NCBI GenBank assembly: GCA_028551475.1
Contig: CM052354.1
Location: 2,277,391-2,341,390 of the forward strand
Direction of reading: 5' to 3'
DNA from: Casuarina equisetifolia
Taxonomy: Eukaryota > Streptophyta > Magnoliopsida > Fagales > Casuarinaceae
DNA length: 64,000 bases
Part shown: positions 1-10,710 of the stretch, in pieces
Layout: every line of letters begins with the position of its first letter
Numbering within the stretch: position 1 is the stretch's first letter
Notes under the pieces: generated by a model
Databases searched by the model: none
Told to the model about the DNA's origin: nothing
The model's input: only the letters and a program-made list of their open reading frames with translations
Translations under genes and position numbers: made by a program

Positions 1-42
1 ATATTTTCTAGCTTTGATTTTTTTTATCAAAAAAATTGGAAA

Positions 43-106
43 ACACACACACACACACACACACAACTTAATTCATTGTGTATGGAGTTAATTTGAATGA
101 TGGGAC
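43..106. repeat. (CA)n plus left copy of a short duplicated flank
   Basis: A CA dinucleotide run (43-65) is followed by about 40 bp ending in GGGAC. The same CA run plus the same 40 bp recurs at 5445-5507, beyond the retrotransposon. The left copy is cut off by the retrotransposon immediately after GGGAC. Confidence 0.85.
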
Positions 107-691
107 TGTTGAGAGTTGCTGGAATTATCACCACTTCGATAAATGCAGGAACGTGATTGTTAGACATAAAGAGTGGCAACCGTTAAAGAAGAATGTGGAA
201 GAGTGGTTAGACGTGAAGAGTGGTAACTGTTAGAGAAGAATGTGGAAGAGTGGTTAGACGTGAAGAGTGGTGATTATATAGAGAAAAACGTGGAAGAGTG
301 GTTAGATGTGAAGAGTGGTGATTGTTGGAGCAAAATGTGGAGGATCGTGTGTAAAAAGAAAATTGTCTTTAGTGGGCAATTATCTGAAGGTAGTGGTGAT
401 AGGTTTGTTATATAAGTAAGGTCGTAGGATATTCTAAGTAAGCAACAAATTAGTATATTTTGTGGTTGTTTTCCGTTTAGACAAATTGCTCTGTAAGGTT
501 CTTGTTTTTACCTTGGAGCTGTCGAGTCTGTGAGCCATTGAGCTATTGTGTTTGTGAGCCTTAGAGCTTTTATTTGTGTTGTTTTTTTTGACTATTTATA
601 TTGCTATTTCAATTGTTATTTAAATATAATGAAATATCAAATTGTTGGGTTGTGTTTTTTCCTATTGTCGAGAGATACCAGAAAACCAACA
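107..691 (+). repeat. 5' LTR with U3 tandem repeats
   Basis: 585 bp, from TGTTGAGAG to ACCAACA. U3 (171-340) consists of about 3.5 tandem copies of a 47-bp unit around GTGGAAGAGTGGTTAGACGT, the place where plant copia elements carry enhancer repeats. A TATA box TATATAAG sits at 409-416. It is 25 bp longer than the 3' LTR, mainly because of a 24-bp segment near 533-560 (a GTGAGCC repeat) absent from the other LTR. Confidence 0.95.
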
Positions 692-692
692 G

Positions 693-704
693 TGGTATCG
701 GAGC
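693..704 (+). other. tRNA-Met primer-binding site
   Basis: TGGTATCGGAGC starts one base after the LTR end. It matches the usual copia initiator-Met primer site TGGTATCAGAGC except for one A-to-G change. Confidence 0.85.
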
Positions 705-762
705 CTTCACAGGTTCCTGATAGTCACTGCATGTTGTCTTTGCTTACAACACCTTTCCAAAT

Positions 763-1718
763 ATGGCATCTACACCAACTAGAGGTTCTTCTTCTGTTGG
801 TTCTACTGTGCAACCAGCTCCACTCATTCCTAATTCTCAGCTTCCGCTGCCCATCTTTGACGGGACCAACTATCAATCCTGGAGTCTTCGAATGACAACT
901 TTTCTGAAATGTCAAGGAATGTGGGAGATAGTGGAGCGTGGCATCTCAAAAGTAGACAATGTTGAGACTCTTACTCCATCAGAGAAGGAGAAGTATCGAA
1001 AGAATATTGACAAGGAAATGAAGACTCTTCTTGTGATGCAGATGTCGATAACTGAGCCTATTATTCTTAGGATTTCTTCTGCAGAAACTCCCCAGGAGGT
1101 GTGGACCACACTCAAGAATGAGTATCTTGGAACTCCAAAGGTACGAGCTGTGAGGTTTCAATCTCTTAAACGTGATTTTGAATTACTATGCATGCATGAA
1201 GATGAAACTGTTGGTGCTTATTATGGTAGAGTTAATGCCATAGTGAGTCAGATTCGTAGCTTAGGAGAAATATGGCTAGACTCACGTGTGGTGGAAAAAC
1301 TTCTCATTAGCCTTACTGAGAAGTTTGACGCCACTGTCACCACTATAAAAGAGACAAAAGACTTTACTATTATGCCAGTCTCTGAACTTATAGGGACATT
1401 AGAAGCATTTGAAAAGAGGTTTGATAGAAGGAGAGGAAAAGAGCCCTTGGAATTGGCATTTAAAAGTAAAGCTTTTGTAGGAACAAAAAAAGGTGATGAC
1501 GAAACTGTTGGGAATGATGAACGGGGTTCAGGAAAGGGAAGATATCCACCATGTAAGATTTGTAAGAAAACTAACCATTTGGAAAAGTTTTGTTGGCAGA
1601 AAGTAAAGGTTCAATGCAGGAACTGTTAGAAATTCGGACATCTAGAAAGAAATTATAGGTCAAAAGCATATCAACAAGTGAATGTAGCAGAACAAGATGA
1701 AAAACTTGGGAAGCAACA
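763..1718 (+). pseudogene. gag: copia gag, interrupted
   Basis: The open frame from ATG 763 encodes 288 aa of copia-type Gag (UBN2/Retrotran_gag family: FDGTNYQSWSLRM near the N terminus). A complete CCHC zinc knuckle (CKICKKTNHLEKFC) is followed by a second one that is broken: a TAG at 1627-1629 interrupts it, and its final Cys codon has become Tyr (TAT). Coding sense continues in the same frame to about 1717, where a one-base deletion puts protease and the rest of pol into the next frame. Gag would coat element RNA and form the virus-like particle; this copy could give only a truncated Gag. Confidence 0.9.
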
Positions 1719-4700
1719 TTGTTCTTTGCTAGTTTGTCCGTTACCTGTGTCGATCCAAACTTATGGTATATAGACAATGGGTGTACCAATCACATGTCTC
1801 CTCATGAAGGCATTTTCAGCCGATTGGATAGGAGTTTCAGATCTCATGTTAAATTGGGTGATGATCATTTTGTAGAAATAATTGGAAAGGGTGAAGTTTT
1901 GGTGGAAACTGCAAATGGTGTCAAAGCAATACAAGAAGTCTTATGGGTGCCAGCACTTGGATGTAACTTGCTTAGTGTTGGGCAGATGATGGAGAATGGC
2001 TATACCTTGCTATTCAAAGGAAAAGTATGTAATATACTTGATGAAAAGGACGTGGAGGTGGCAAATGTCAACATGCGGAGTACAAGAAACTTTCCTCTTA
2101 AGTTTCAATATGTTGTGGCAACCGTCCTTACTGCATCAGAAGACAAGAGTTGGTTATGGCATCGAAGGTATGGTCATCTTAACTTTAAATCTCTTGAAGA
2201 ATTACATAATAGAGATATGGTAATTGGTCTTCCACAAGTTAAGATGCCACAGAATATATGTGAGGGCTGTCAGCTCAGAAAAAGTACACGACAACCGTTT
2301 TCAGTAAAGGGAAAAGAAAAACAAACAGCTATACTTGAATTGGTTCATTCTGATCTTTGTGGACCAATGAGAGTTCATACCAAGGGAGGAAACAGGTACT
2401 TTGTCTTATTTATTGATGATGCTTCACGTTATTGTTGGGTAAATTTTGTTAAGGAAAAGTTAGATGTCCTTCAAGCATTCATAAAATTCATGCTACAAGC
2501 AAAAAAAGAAAGTGGCCAAAATCTTAAAGTGTTGCGTTCTGATAGAGGTGGGGAGTATGTTTCAGGAGAGTTCAACAAATTTTGCACAGGCAATGGTATT
2601 AAACACCAACTCACTGCCGGTTATTCCCCTGAGCAAAATGGTGTGGCAGAACAAAAAAATAGGACCATTCTTGGGATGGCTAGAAGCATGCTTGAAGAAA
2701 AAAATTTTCCTAAAGATTTTTGGGGAGAAGCTGTGAATACTGCGGTATATATTCTTAACAGGAGCCCAACGAAATACTTAAATGAAGTTACTCCATTTGA
2801 AGCATGGAGCAGGAGGAAGCCATCAGTTGAACACTTCAAAGTGTTTGGCTCTTTATGTTTTGTACATGTTCCAGAACAACACAGACACAAGCTTGAGAAA
2901 CGGGCTGAACCAGGTATCTTACTTGGGTTTAGTTGTTTATCTAAAGCTTATCGTGTGTATGATCTCTCCAGAAAGAAGCTTGTCATAAGTAGAGATGTGA
3001 TAATAGATGAGAATGCCTCATGGAATTGGAGCAAAAATGAAAGAGAACAAAACAATGCTCTCATGCCATGCATGTCAGGGAAAGGAGGCCACTCACACGT
3101 ATCCAGTGAAGATGTAGGTGATCAACATGTCCAACATGAAGAAACAAGTGGAGAGTCCTCTGAACCAACAACTCCCATGTCCAGCAATCATGATGTCTTT
3201 CCTCTAGAAGATGTTTCACGTTCACATGAAACAAGAACAAAGAGAGAACTTTCTAACATGTCTCCCATAAGAATAAGATGTCTTGAAGAAATTTATGAAA
3301 GTTGCAACTTGCAAGCATTAGAGCCAATCTCATTTGAGGAGGCAGTTGGTGAATCCAAGTGGAAAAAGGCGATGGACAAGGAAATAGAGACTATAAAGCA
3401 TAACAAGACGTGGTCCTTAGTTGATCTCCCTGAAGGAAAGAAGGTAGTTGGGCTTAAATGGGTGTATAAACTCAAAATAAATGCATAAGGAGAAGTCATG
3501 AGGCACAAAGCAAGGCTCGTGGCAAAAGGCTGCTCTCAGATTCCTGGAACAGATTTTATTGAAACTTTCTCTCTAGTGGCTCGAATGGAGACAATTCGAT
3601 TGATTTTTGCTATAGCAGCTCAATTCCAATGGAAAATCATGCAGTTGGATGTGAAAGCAACGTTCCTAAATGGCGAGCTTGATGAAGAAGTGTACGTAAA
3701 GCAACCTAAAGGATATGAAGAAAGTGGATCTGAAGAAAAAGTTTTGAAGCTAAGAAAAGCTTTGTATGGGCTTCAGTAGGCACCCCGTGCTTGGTTTGGA
3801 AAAATTAGTAAGCATTTTCTCCAACTTGGTTTCATTCAAAGTCTTAGTGAGCCCACGCTTTTTATATCTCGTGAAGAAGATTCTATTATATTGGTCTCCA
3901 TTTACGTGGATGATTTAATATATACTGGAAATAATGAAGAAAAAATGGAGTTTAAAGCAAAAATGATGAGATCTTTCGAGATGAATGATATGGGTTCAAT
4001 GCAATATTTTCTTGGCTTGGAAGTGATGCAGAAGAGTAGTGGGATCTTTGTATCTCAGACAAAGTTTGTAAAATCATTGCTGATGAAGCATAACATGGCA
4101 GAATGCAAGCTAGTCTCTACACTATTGATGCCAGGAGATAAGATAAATCTAGAAGATGAATTGGAAGAAACAGATGGAATTGTGTATCGAAGTTTGGTTG
4201 GAAGTTTGTTGTACTTGACAGCTACACGACCGGATATTCTCTTCCCAGTCTCACTTATGTCATGGGTTATGCAGAAATCAACAAAGTTACACTTCAGTAA
4301 ACTCAAAAGGATACTTAGGTATTTGAAGGGAACATTGAACGACGGTTTGTTGTATACACGGATAGATGATTTTGGGTTAGTAGGATTTAGTGATAACTAC
4401 TGAGGTGGGAATGTTAAAGATTTACGAAGTACCACTGGATATGTTTTCAGCTTGGGTTCGGCAGCTTTTTCCTGGTCATCAAAAAAGCAAAATGCAGTGT
4501 CTCTATCTACTACCGAAGCGGAGTATGTTGCAGCTTCAACAACAGCATGTCAGTCTGTGTGGTTGAGAAGATTACTAATGGAGATAGGTTTTTGAACAAA
4601 AGCAAGAAACTGTGATTTTTAGTGACAGCAAATCAACAATATCTATGACGAAGAACCCAAGTCATCATTTTAAGACAAAGCATGTGGCAATCAAAGTCTA

Positions 4701-4803
4701 TTATGTGAGGGAGCTTGTGGAATCTAAGGAGGTTATATTCAAATTTTGTCCTAGCAATGATCAGGTGGCTGATTTGTTCACAAAGAATTTGCCGCATGCA
4801 TAA
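1719..4803 (+). pseudogene. pol: copia pol (PR-IN-RT-RH), interrupted
   Basis: Domains in order: aspartic protease with WYIDNGCTNHM near 1764 (the catalytic D-S/T-G is D-N-G here); GAG-pre-integrase HHCC region near 2156-2300; integrase core with HSD, FIDDAS and NGVAEQ, so D, D and E are all present; reverse transcriptase from about 3330 with YVDD near 3903; RNase H with [10 protein letters not shown] and, in another frame, SDSKSTISMTKN. Breaks: TAA 3486-3488, TAG 3777-3779 (inside the usual YGLxQAPRAW motif), TGA 4401-4403, and a +1 frameshift in the T-run near 4588-4593. The frame ends at TAA 4801-4803. No functional polyprotein is possible. Confidence 0.93.
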
Positions 4804-4848
4804 CATGAGAAATTGAAGGAACTCATCGGAGTGATGACAAATCCCATC

Positions 4849-4857
4849 AAGGAAGGG
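4849..4857 (+). other. polypurine tract
   Basis: AAGGAAGGG lies directly against the 3' LTR start, the position of the plus-strand primer in LTR elements. Confidence 0.8.
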
Positions 4858-5417
4858 TGTTGAGAGTTGTTGGAATTATCACCACTTCGATAAGTGCAGG
4901 AACGTGATTGTTAGACGTAAAGAATGGTAACCGTTAGAGAAGAATGTGGAAGAGTGGTTAGACGTGATGAGTGGTAACTGTTAGAGAAGAATGTGGAAGA
5001 GTGGTTAGACGTGAAGAGTGGTGATTATATAGAGAAAAACGTGGAAGAGTGGTTAGATGTGAAGAGTGGTGATTGTTGGAGCAAAATGTGGAGGATTGTG
5101 TGCAAAAAGAAAACTGTCTTTAGTGGGCAATTCTCCGAAGGTAGTGGTAATAGGTTTGTTATATAAGTAAGGTTGTAGGATATTCTAAGTAAGCAACAAA
5201 TTAGTATATTTTGTGGTTGTTTTTCGTTTAGACAAATTGCTCTGTAAGGTTCTTGTTTTTACCTTGGAGCTGTCGAGTCTGTGAGCCTTAGAGCTTTTAT
5301 TTGTGTTGTTTTTTTGACTATTTATATTGCTATTTCAATTGTTATTTAAATATAACGAAATATCAAATTGTTGGGTTGTGTTTTTTCCTACTGTCGAGAG
5401 ATACCAGAAAACCAACA
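4858..5417 (+). repeat. 3' LTR
   Basis: 560 bp, same termini and 47-bp U3 repeats as the 5' LTR, with its TATA box at 5160-5167. It is followed by the GGGAC target duplication. Confidence 0.95.
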
Positions 5418-5422
5418 GGGAC

Positions 5423-5540
5423 TACTGATGGTATCATCTTAATGAACACACACACACACACACAAAAATTAATTCATTGTGTATGGAGTTAATTTGAATG
5501 ATGGGACTAATTGTTATTACTGATGGTATCATCTTAATGA
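5423..5540. repeat. Right copy of the duplicated flank plus (CA)n
   Basis: 5423-5445 (TACTGATGGTATCATC...) recurs at 5516-5540, and 5445-5507 (CA run plus about 40 bp) recurs at 43-106. The insertion site was therefore already a tandem duplication of roughly 95-100 bp, and the retrotransposon landed in the first copy. Confidence 0.8.
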
Positions 5541-5924
5541 AAAATGTAGAATCCATTAGAAGTGTTATGGCATAAGTTCTACAACATAAATCTTGTTTAA
5601 AAATTTTCTACTTTTGAGTTGATTTTGGACATGAATGAGCTCTCTAGCATAGTATTAAAATATATGGTTAAATGCAATACCCCTTCCCTTGTGGATAAAA
5701 TTTTAGTGAAAAATGTTTTTTCATACATAAGACGATAAAATATATTAAAAATGGTGTAACATAAATTTCATATTACTTATATCTTACTTAAAAATCCTCT
5801 TTATCAAAAAGAGACTTTTTTTATTTTTATAATTTAAGGATACATTAGCATTACAATGTCTGCTCACAGCTAGCAACAGTTAATATAATAGTACTTAAAT
5901 GCTAACTGTTGCTAGCTTTGAACT
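5541..5924. other. AT-rich intergenic sequence
   Basis: No gene, RNA or repeat structure recognised. A small inverted motif (GCTAGCAACAGTTA / TAACTGTTGCTAGC, about 5869-5916) could form a stem. Confidence 0.5.
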
Positions 5925-6431
5925 TGTTCAAAGTCTATATGGATGTGGACTTGCAATGATAAGTCTTATTTTTTTGGCTAGAAAACGACATATATGGCCC
6001 ACCGAAATTGCCAAGAGGCAATACTCTGCATTTACAATCAACTAGTTCTCCAAATATGGCTTTCTTGAATCTTGACAATATTTTAATGTTCTCTTCTCTA
6101 GCCTTCTAACGAAAGAAGATCGTCATAGGTTAAAAAATGGAAAAATGGTAAATCTTCTGTTTGTGAAAACAGGACCCATAAAAGAAAATAATATCCATTA
6201 AATATTCTATTCTTTAGCCTCCTAATGAAAAAAGATCATCATTGACATTTACAATGTTTTAGGTCGGATACCATCTTATGGGTTGCCACATCCTATTTAG
6301 AAATAAAATGGTTTGCACTATAAATAGCGCCAACTTATATCCTGTTTAAGCATAGAGGAAACACAAGGACAAGGCTATTAGAATAGTGAAACCCTTCCCC
6401 ATTTTTCTGGTCCTCATTCAGGAATATAGTC
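5925..6431 (+). pseudogene. Relic defensin-like promoter and signal-peptide exon
   Basis: This block aligns with the promoter and first exon of the defensin-like gene at 11882. Shared landmarks are the GTTCAAAGTCTA motif (5934 vs about 10938), AAAATGGTAAAT...GTGAAAACAGGACCC (6140s vs 11590s), the TATA box TATAAATA (6319-6326 vs 11822-11829), and GAAACCCTTCCCCATTTTTC against GAAACTCTTCGCCATTTTTC. The start codon is ATA (6383-6385) instead of ATG, and the hydrophobic frame then breaks. I found no mature-peptide exon downstream. It is a dead duplicate now separated from its relatives by the uL14 gene. Confidence 0.75.
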
Positions 6432-7290
6432 TTAGGAATCTTATAATAACACATAAAAAGGTACTTTCAAAGATATTAAAAAGACATGCAATTGAAACAT
6501 GCATCTACAATTAATAAGGAAACCAAATTCAAGGAGGGGGAGATTTTTCTTTAAACCTAAAGACAATTCCAAAAGTTCTTGAAAAGACACATCTATATGT
6601 TATTTCAATTATATCTAAAAGGAAAAGGGTCACTAAAGCATATATCATTATTCTTGGACTCTATCTCTTTATGTTATAGTTTAATGGAACTTTTTCTTTT
6701 CACTTTTCCTTCTAAATGAGGCAATTTTGAGGATCAAAATAATATTTTTTAATGAACTGCATCCTTTATCAAATACAAACTCATAAAAACAAAAAATATC
6801 CACCAAAATTTCGTAATTTACAAAAGAACTTAAAATAATGTATGTAATTATGAAGTACAACCACATTAATTGATTTGTCATTTGTATTTATGTTGCATAT
6901 ATTATTATTTTGGTGTCAAGGACTATGTATGTATGTTGATACATTGATACTGTGATATGTATATATGTATGTATCGATGCATGCATGTAAAGATGTACTT
7001 ATCTATTTATTGCAGAAATAAACATTTTTTTAATTAAAGAAGATTTAAGAGTATAACAGAATTTAAGTTTTGAATAGTTAATAACCAATTACTATACTAA
7101 TAGATTTAATAACTAAATATGATGATACTTAATTGACAGCTTATGTCACCATGTATTAAAAGGTCTCAAGTTTAATACCTAATTTTTATACATTATTACT
7201 TATCTTAAAAAAAAGAAAACTAAAATGTTCTTGATGAAACCTTCTTTAATGGAACCTTACCCATAGGACGAAGATCCCACCAGTTTCGCT
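6432..7290. other. AT-rich intergenic sequence
   Basis: No coding or RNA signal recognised; long A/T runs and a TATG-rich stretch near 6925-6990. Confidence 0.5.
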
Positions 7291-7293
7291 TGT

Positions 7294-7447
7294 TGGGCCA
7301 GGAATGCCGGCTTCTTAATTTTTCCGGTAAATTATTAGGAGCTCCTGTAGCCTACGGCCGGATTAATCTTATTCTGGGCCGGAGCAGTGAACCCATTTGG
7401 ACGGGCTCATTTCGTCCCACAAAACCCCACGTACTATCCAGGGTTTA
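7294..7447 (+). promoter_or_regulatory. Site II (TGGGCC) pair and telo-box-like motif upstream of uL14
   Basis: TGGGCC occurs at 7294-7299 and 7375-7380, and AGGGTTTA (reverse of TAAACCCT, 7 of 8 bases of a telo box) at 7440-7447. Site II and telo-box motifs are well known in promoters of plant ribosomal-protein and mitochondrial genes. A 5'-UTR intron is plausible from CAG/GTCAGT near 7501 to GGCAG near 7680. Confidence 0.6.
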
Positions 7448-7702
7448 GCCGTTTCGAGGTCCTCTTGCTTCCCCCATTTCGCAGAATCGTATTTGTCTCA
7501 GGTCAGTGGTCTCTCTCACTTCACAGAACAAACACAATCAGACGAACAAGCGACGGCTGTAGGCTCGCCGCTTTATTTTGAAAAGCAACTTCCAATTTGT
7601 GTTGGGTCTTTTTTTCTCCTCTTTTTGGCAATGTTTAATGAGAAAGGTTTGGAACTGGTAACGATCTAATGTATTGGCAGGGGGGAGAAGATAAATTCAG
7701 AG

Positions 7703-9622
7703 ATGGCTGCTGGTCTGGCTTCCAAATGGGCTCGCGGTATGTGATTCCTGGGGTTTTTGCATTGTCAAATCACTTAGCTTTGGTTGATCTTTTTTTCCCC
7801 TGTTTTGCTCGTGTTAAATTTTTCTTGTTCATAGCTTCTTTACTGTGTGACCCTTTGGTGATTCTTTGTGTTGTTATCCTTGAGAGTTTGTATAAATTTT
7901 TCTCTCTGTTCACATATGATGCTTGTAATTAAGCGTTTGTTTGCCAAATGTTAAAATCTTTTGTGCATCATCATAGTCCTTAATTATTAATTTTATTCTT
8001 GGGCGGAATAGCTAGTTGTTGTTGTAACTTAGCTCAAAATGGTGTTGTGTGCCAGAAAGTGATTGCAGTTGTAGTGTCAAATGCCACTGCTTGAGATGGC
8101 TAACTAAGCACTGGTTTTCGATTTAAGCTGCTAGCCAGTCCACTCTTTGATGCCATCCCTTTTGTTCAATTGGGTCATAATGAAAGTTCATGGAACTTTC
8201 TGTTTGTTGGTTTGATATGATGACTGTAATGTAGTAGATGTTTGTTTAAGGGTGTTAACTAATTTTTTCGTATTCTCAGTTCTTATATTGATCTGCTTTT
8301 GGGAAGAAGAAATAAGAAGTGGTTATTGAAGTATTATTTTGTGTGGGTTGAAACTTGAGCTGAGATTACTTTTGAATGAGCTTGGGTTTGGGTGACCGGA
8401 TGTTGAGTCTTGATATTGTCAAACTCACTCTGTCTGGTAGGAACTAAAATATCATCTTTTGAACCTAATGGTGCTTAGTTGGACTTGAAGGACTCAGTAG
8501 TTCTTAATCTTCCTTGTTGGCTTTACTTATGTTCTCTAAACTTTTCTGGATGACAATATTGTATATTCTTTTCTTTTTGACACACTGTAATTCTTTCTCT
8601 ATTTTGGGGAAAATAAACAAACTGGCAATAGGCCGTTCATTGCTGGGGGGTCTTGGCAACAACTTGTCTAATTTACTGAGCACATCACATGAGGCGGCAT
8701 GCAACAATTCCTTATCTCAGGTTTGTATTTTTCTCCATCAAAACTGTTACTTTTGGACATATGTGAAGATTATAAAAGTCAATTGGATGTGAAAAAATTT
8801 AAAGTCATGTCCTCATGATCTTGCAAAAACTTTTGTGCATACAATAGGTCAAGATGGACCAAAGAGTGTGTAGCATATTTTCAGAATTTGCTAGTAGAAG
8901 ATAAGAACAAATTGAAACCTAGCAACTAAAATTTCCTCTTCCACTGCATCCTCCCTCTCCCCGCCTCTCTTTCCAATAAGGTTGCTCATAAGCGCCATTG
9001 AGATGTACCTGGCTGTCTTCCCCTCTCCTTTCCCCTTCTCTCTTCTCTAGAATAGAGGCCAGTTGGTTGGGAAATCTTCTTTTCTTCTATGAAAAGGCTG
9101 ATAGGAGATCAATTAGCATCATTGAATGACTTAGAAAGGAAGAATCATCTTAATGTTTTCCTTAAAAGGCTGATAGGAGAGAATACTATAGTGGTGTAAT
9201 TATCTCTACGAGACATTGACTTAATTTTCTCCTATGAAACTTTACAGCAGCTAAGGACTTTCATTCAGATGAGGACGGTTCTCAAAGTTGTGGACAACTC
9301 TGGAGCCAAAAAGGTTATGTGCATACAAGCTTTGAAGGGGAGAAAAGGTGCAAGGTTGGGAGACACAATAGTTGCATCAGTGAAGGAAGCCCATCCAAAT
9401 GGAAAAGTCAAGAAAGGCAAGGTTGTTTATGGTGTGGTTGTCCGAGCAGCCATGCAGCGTGGCCGCTGCGATGGCAGTGAGGTCAAGTTTGACGACAATG
9501 CTGTGGTACTTGTGGACAAGCAAGGCCAGCCAATTGGGACAAGAGTTTTTGGGCCCGTCCCTCATGAGTTGAGGAAGAAAAAGCATGTCAAGATTCTTAC
9601 CTTGGCAGGGCATATTGCATAG
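7703..9622 (+). CDS. HLL: Mitochondrial-type ribosomal protein uL14 (HUELLENLOS type)
   Basis: uL14 is a large-subunit protein sitting near the inter-subunit face of the ribosome. Three exons: 7703-7736, 8632-8720, 9248-9622; 165 aa. Exons 1-2 give an N-terminal extension ([20 protein letters not shown]...) with few acidic residues, typical of an organelle transit peptide. Exon 3 is a complete uL14 domain: [20 protein letters not shown], then [27 protein letters not shown] and a [20 protein letters not shown] end. The extension and the internal [16 protein letters not shown] match plant HLL/HLP; the two paralogues cannot be told apart here. The exon 3 acceptor is a tandem NAGNAG (ACAGCAG, 9244-9250), so one Gln is optional. 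Site II elements upstream fit an organellar ribosome gene. Confidence 0.93.
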
Positions 9623-10301
9623 AGTATGGGGAGTCTTTGGACTCCAGATGCTGGAAGGCTATCATAGTCATGGTTTGGATAAATCTGGCATATGCTTGGT
9701 TAGACCCCTCAATTTTACGAGAATATGTATGCAATTGATAAAGAAAAGATAGAATGTTTTCTTTATCTTTATCTTTGTCTCATCAATCTTCAAGCAATGA
9801 GATAATAACCAAGCAACATGTAACTTTTAGCTAATTGAGTCCTTTATTGCTTGTGATTAGTTCAACATACTTTTGTGTAAGATGACAAGTTACTATCTCT
9901 TTTGTTTTCCCATTTTGCTACCATTATTAGGTCCCCAGCTCTGAGAAACAGTGGCTGTATTCTGAACTTGAATAAAACAATCAAGGGACTGGCTGGTTTA
10001 GCATTGTTTTGTACAGTAGGTTGTATATTCTTTAGTCTTTTTTCTTTGTTTTCCTTTTTTTTTAAGTCTCCAATAGGCAGAATGATTCAACAGTTTTTTT
10101 CCTTGTAGTTTCGTCATTTCTAGCGAACAAAATCACAACAAAGGTTTCAACTGAATAGTGCAGCTCTTGGTCATTTTCACTCTTTTTCATAAGTTAGATT
10201 TAGGTTGAGCTAAATAAGTGTTTTTGAACTGATTTTTGAAAGCTATTTTTCGTTCATTGTCGATTCAGCTCAAAGCTAGTTATTTGTTCTATAAAATTTT
10301 G
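9623..10301. other. uL14 3' flank
   Basis: 3' UTR and downstream sequence; no separate gene seen. Confidence 0.5.
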
Positions 10302-10710
10302 AAAGGGTTGTCAAAAGTTTTAAGGAAGATAATTAGTCTATTGTAGGGACAAAACATATTTTTTCATCAATTTATTAGTAATTTAGTAGAGGTACTAGTG
10401 ACCTAAAATCTCTTTTATTTAATAGGTTTTAGATTTGACACTTGTTTCTTGTATTTATTTCTCTTATTTAAAAAATAAAACATTAAAAAGCATATCCTTT
10501 CATGATCTTATCTAACTTATGACACTCATTGTTTGTGTATGCAAGAGGAGAATATTAGCTTTTAGAGAAGAGGTTGTTGATTTTGGATTATACCAAAGGG
10601 TTGTCAAGAGTTTCAAGGAAGCCATAGCCAATTGGATAATTAGTCTATTGTAGGGACAAAGCATATTCTTTCATCAATTTATTAGTAATTTAGTGGAGTT
10701 ACTAATATGG
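10302..10710. repeat. Direct duplication of about 110 bp, 290 bp apart
   Basis: 10302-10403 and 10595-10710 share GGGTTGTCAA, AATTAGTCTATTGTAGGGAC and CATCAATTTATTAGTAATTT with scattered substitutions. The second copy has an extra ~18 bp (CCATAGCCAATTGGAT region). Non-coding. Confidence 0.75.

Larger units (their letters stand above)
107..5417 (+). mobile_element. Ty1/copia LTR retrotransposon, full-length but coding-dead
   Basis: A 5,311-bp element bounded by LTRs that start TGTT and end AACA, with a perfect 5-bp target-site duplication GGGAC (102-106 and 5418-5422). Order inside: 5' LTR, primer-binding site, gag, protease, integrase, reverse transcriptase, RNase H, purine tract, 3' LTR. 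Integrase before reverse transcriptase makes it copia, not gypsy. The coding region has at least four in-frame stops and two frameshifts, so it cannot move by itself. The LTRs differ by 17 substitutions (15 transitions) and two indels over about 560 bp, roughly 97% identity, so insertion is fairly recent. The YVDDLIYTGN style of the RT and the gag type resemble the Ivana/Oryco group, but that lineage call is only a guess. Confidence 0.96.

Noticed and set aside
171-340. LTR 47-bp repeats as a CRISPR-like or satellite array
   Set aside because: They occur identically in both LTRs and sit before a TATA box, so they are retrotransposon U3 repeats.
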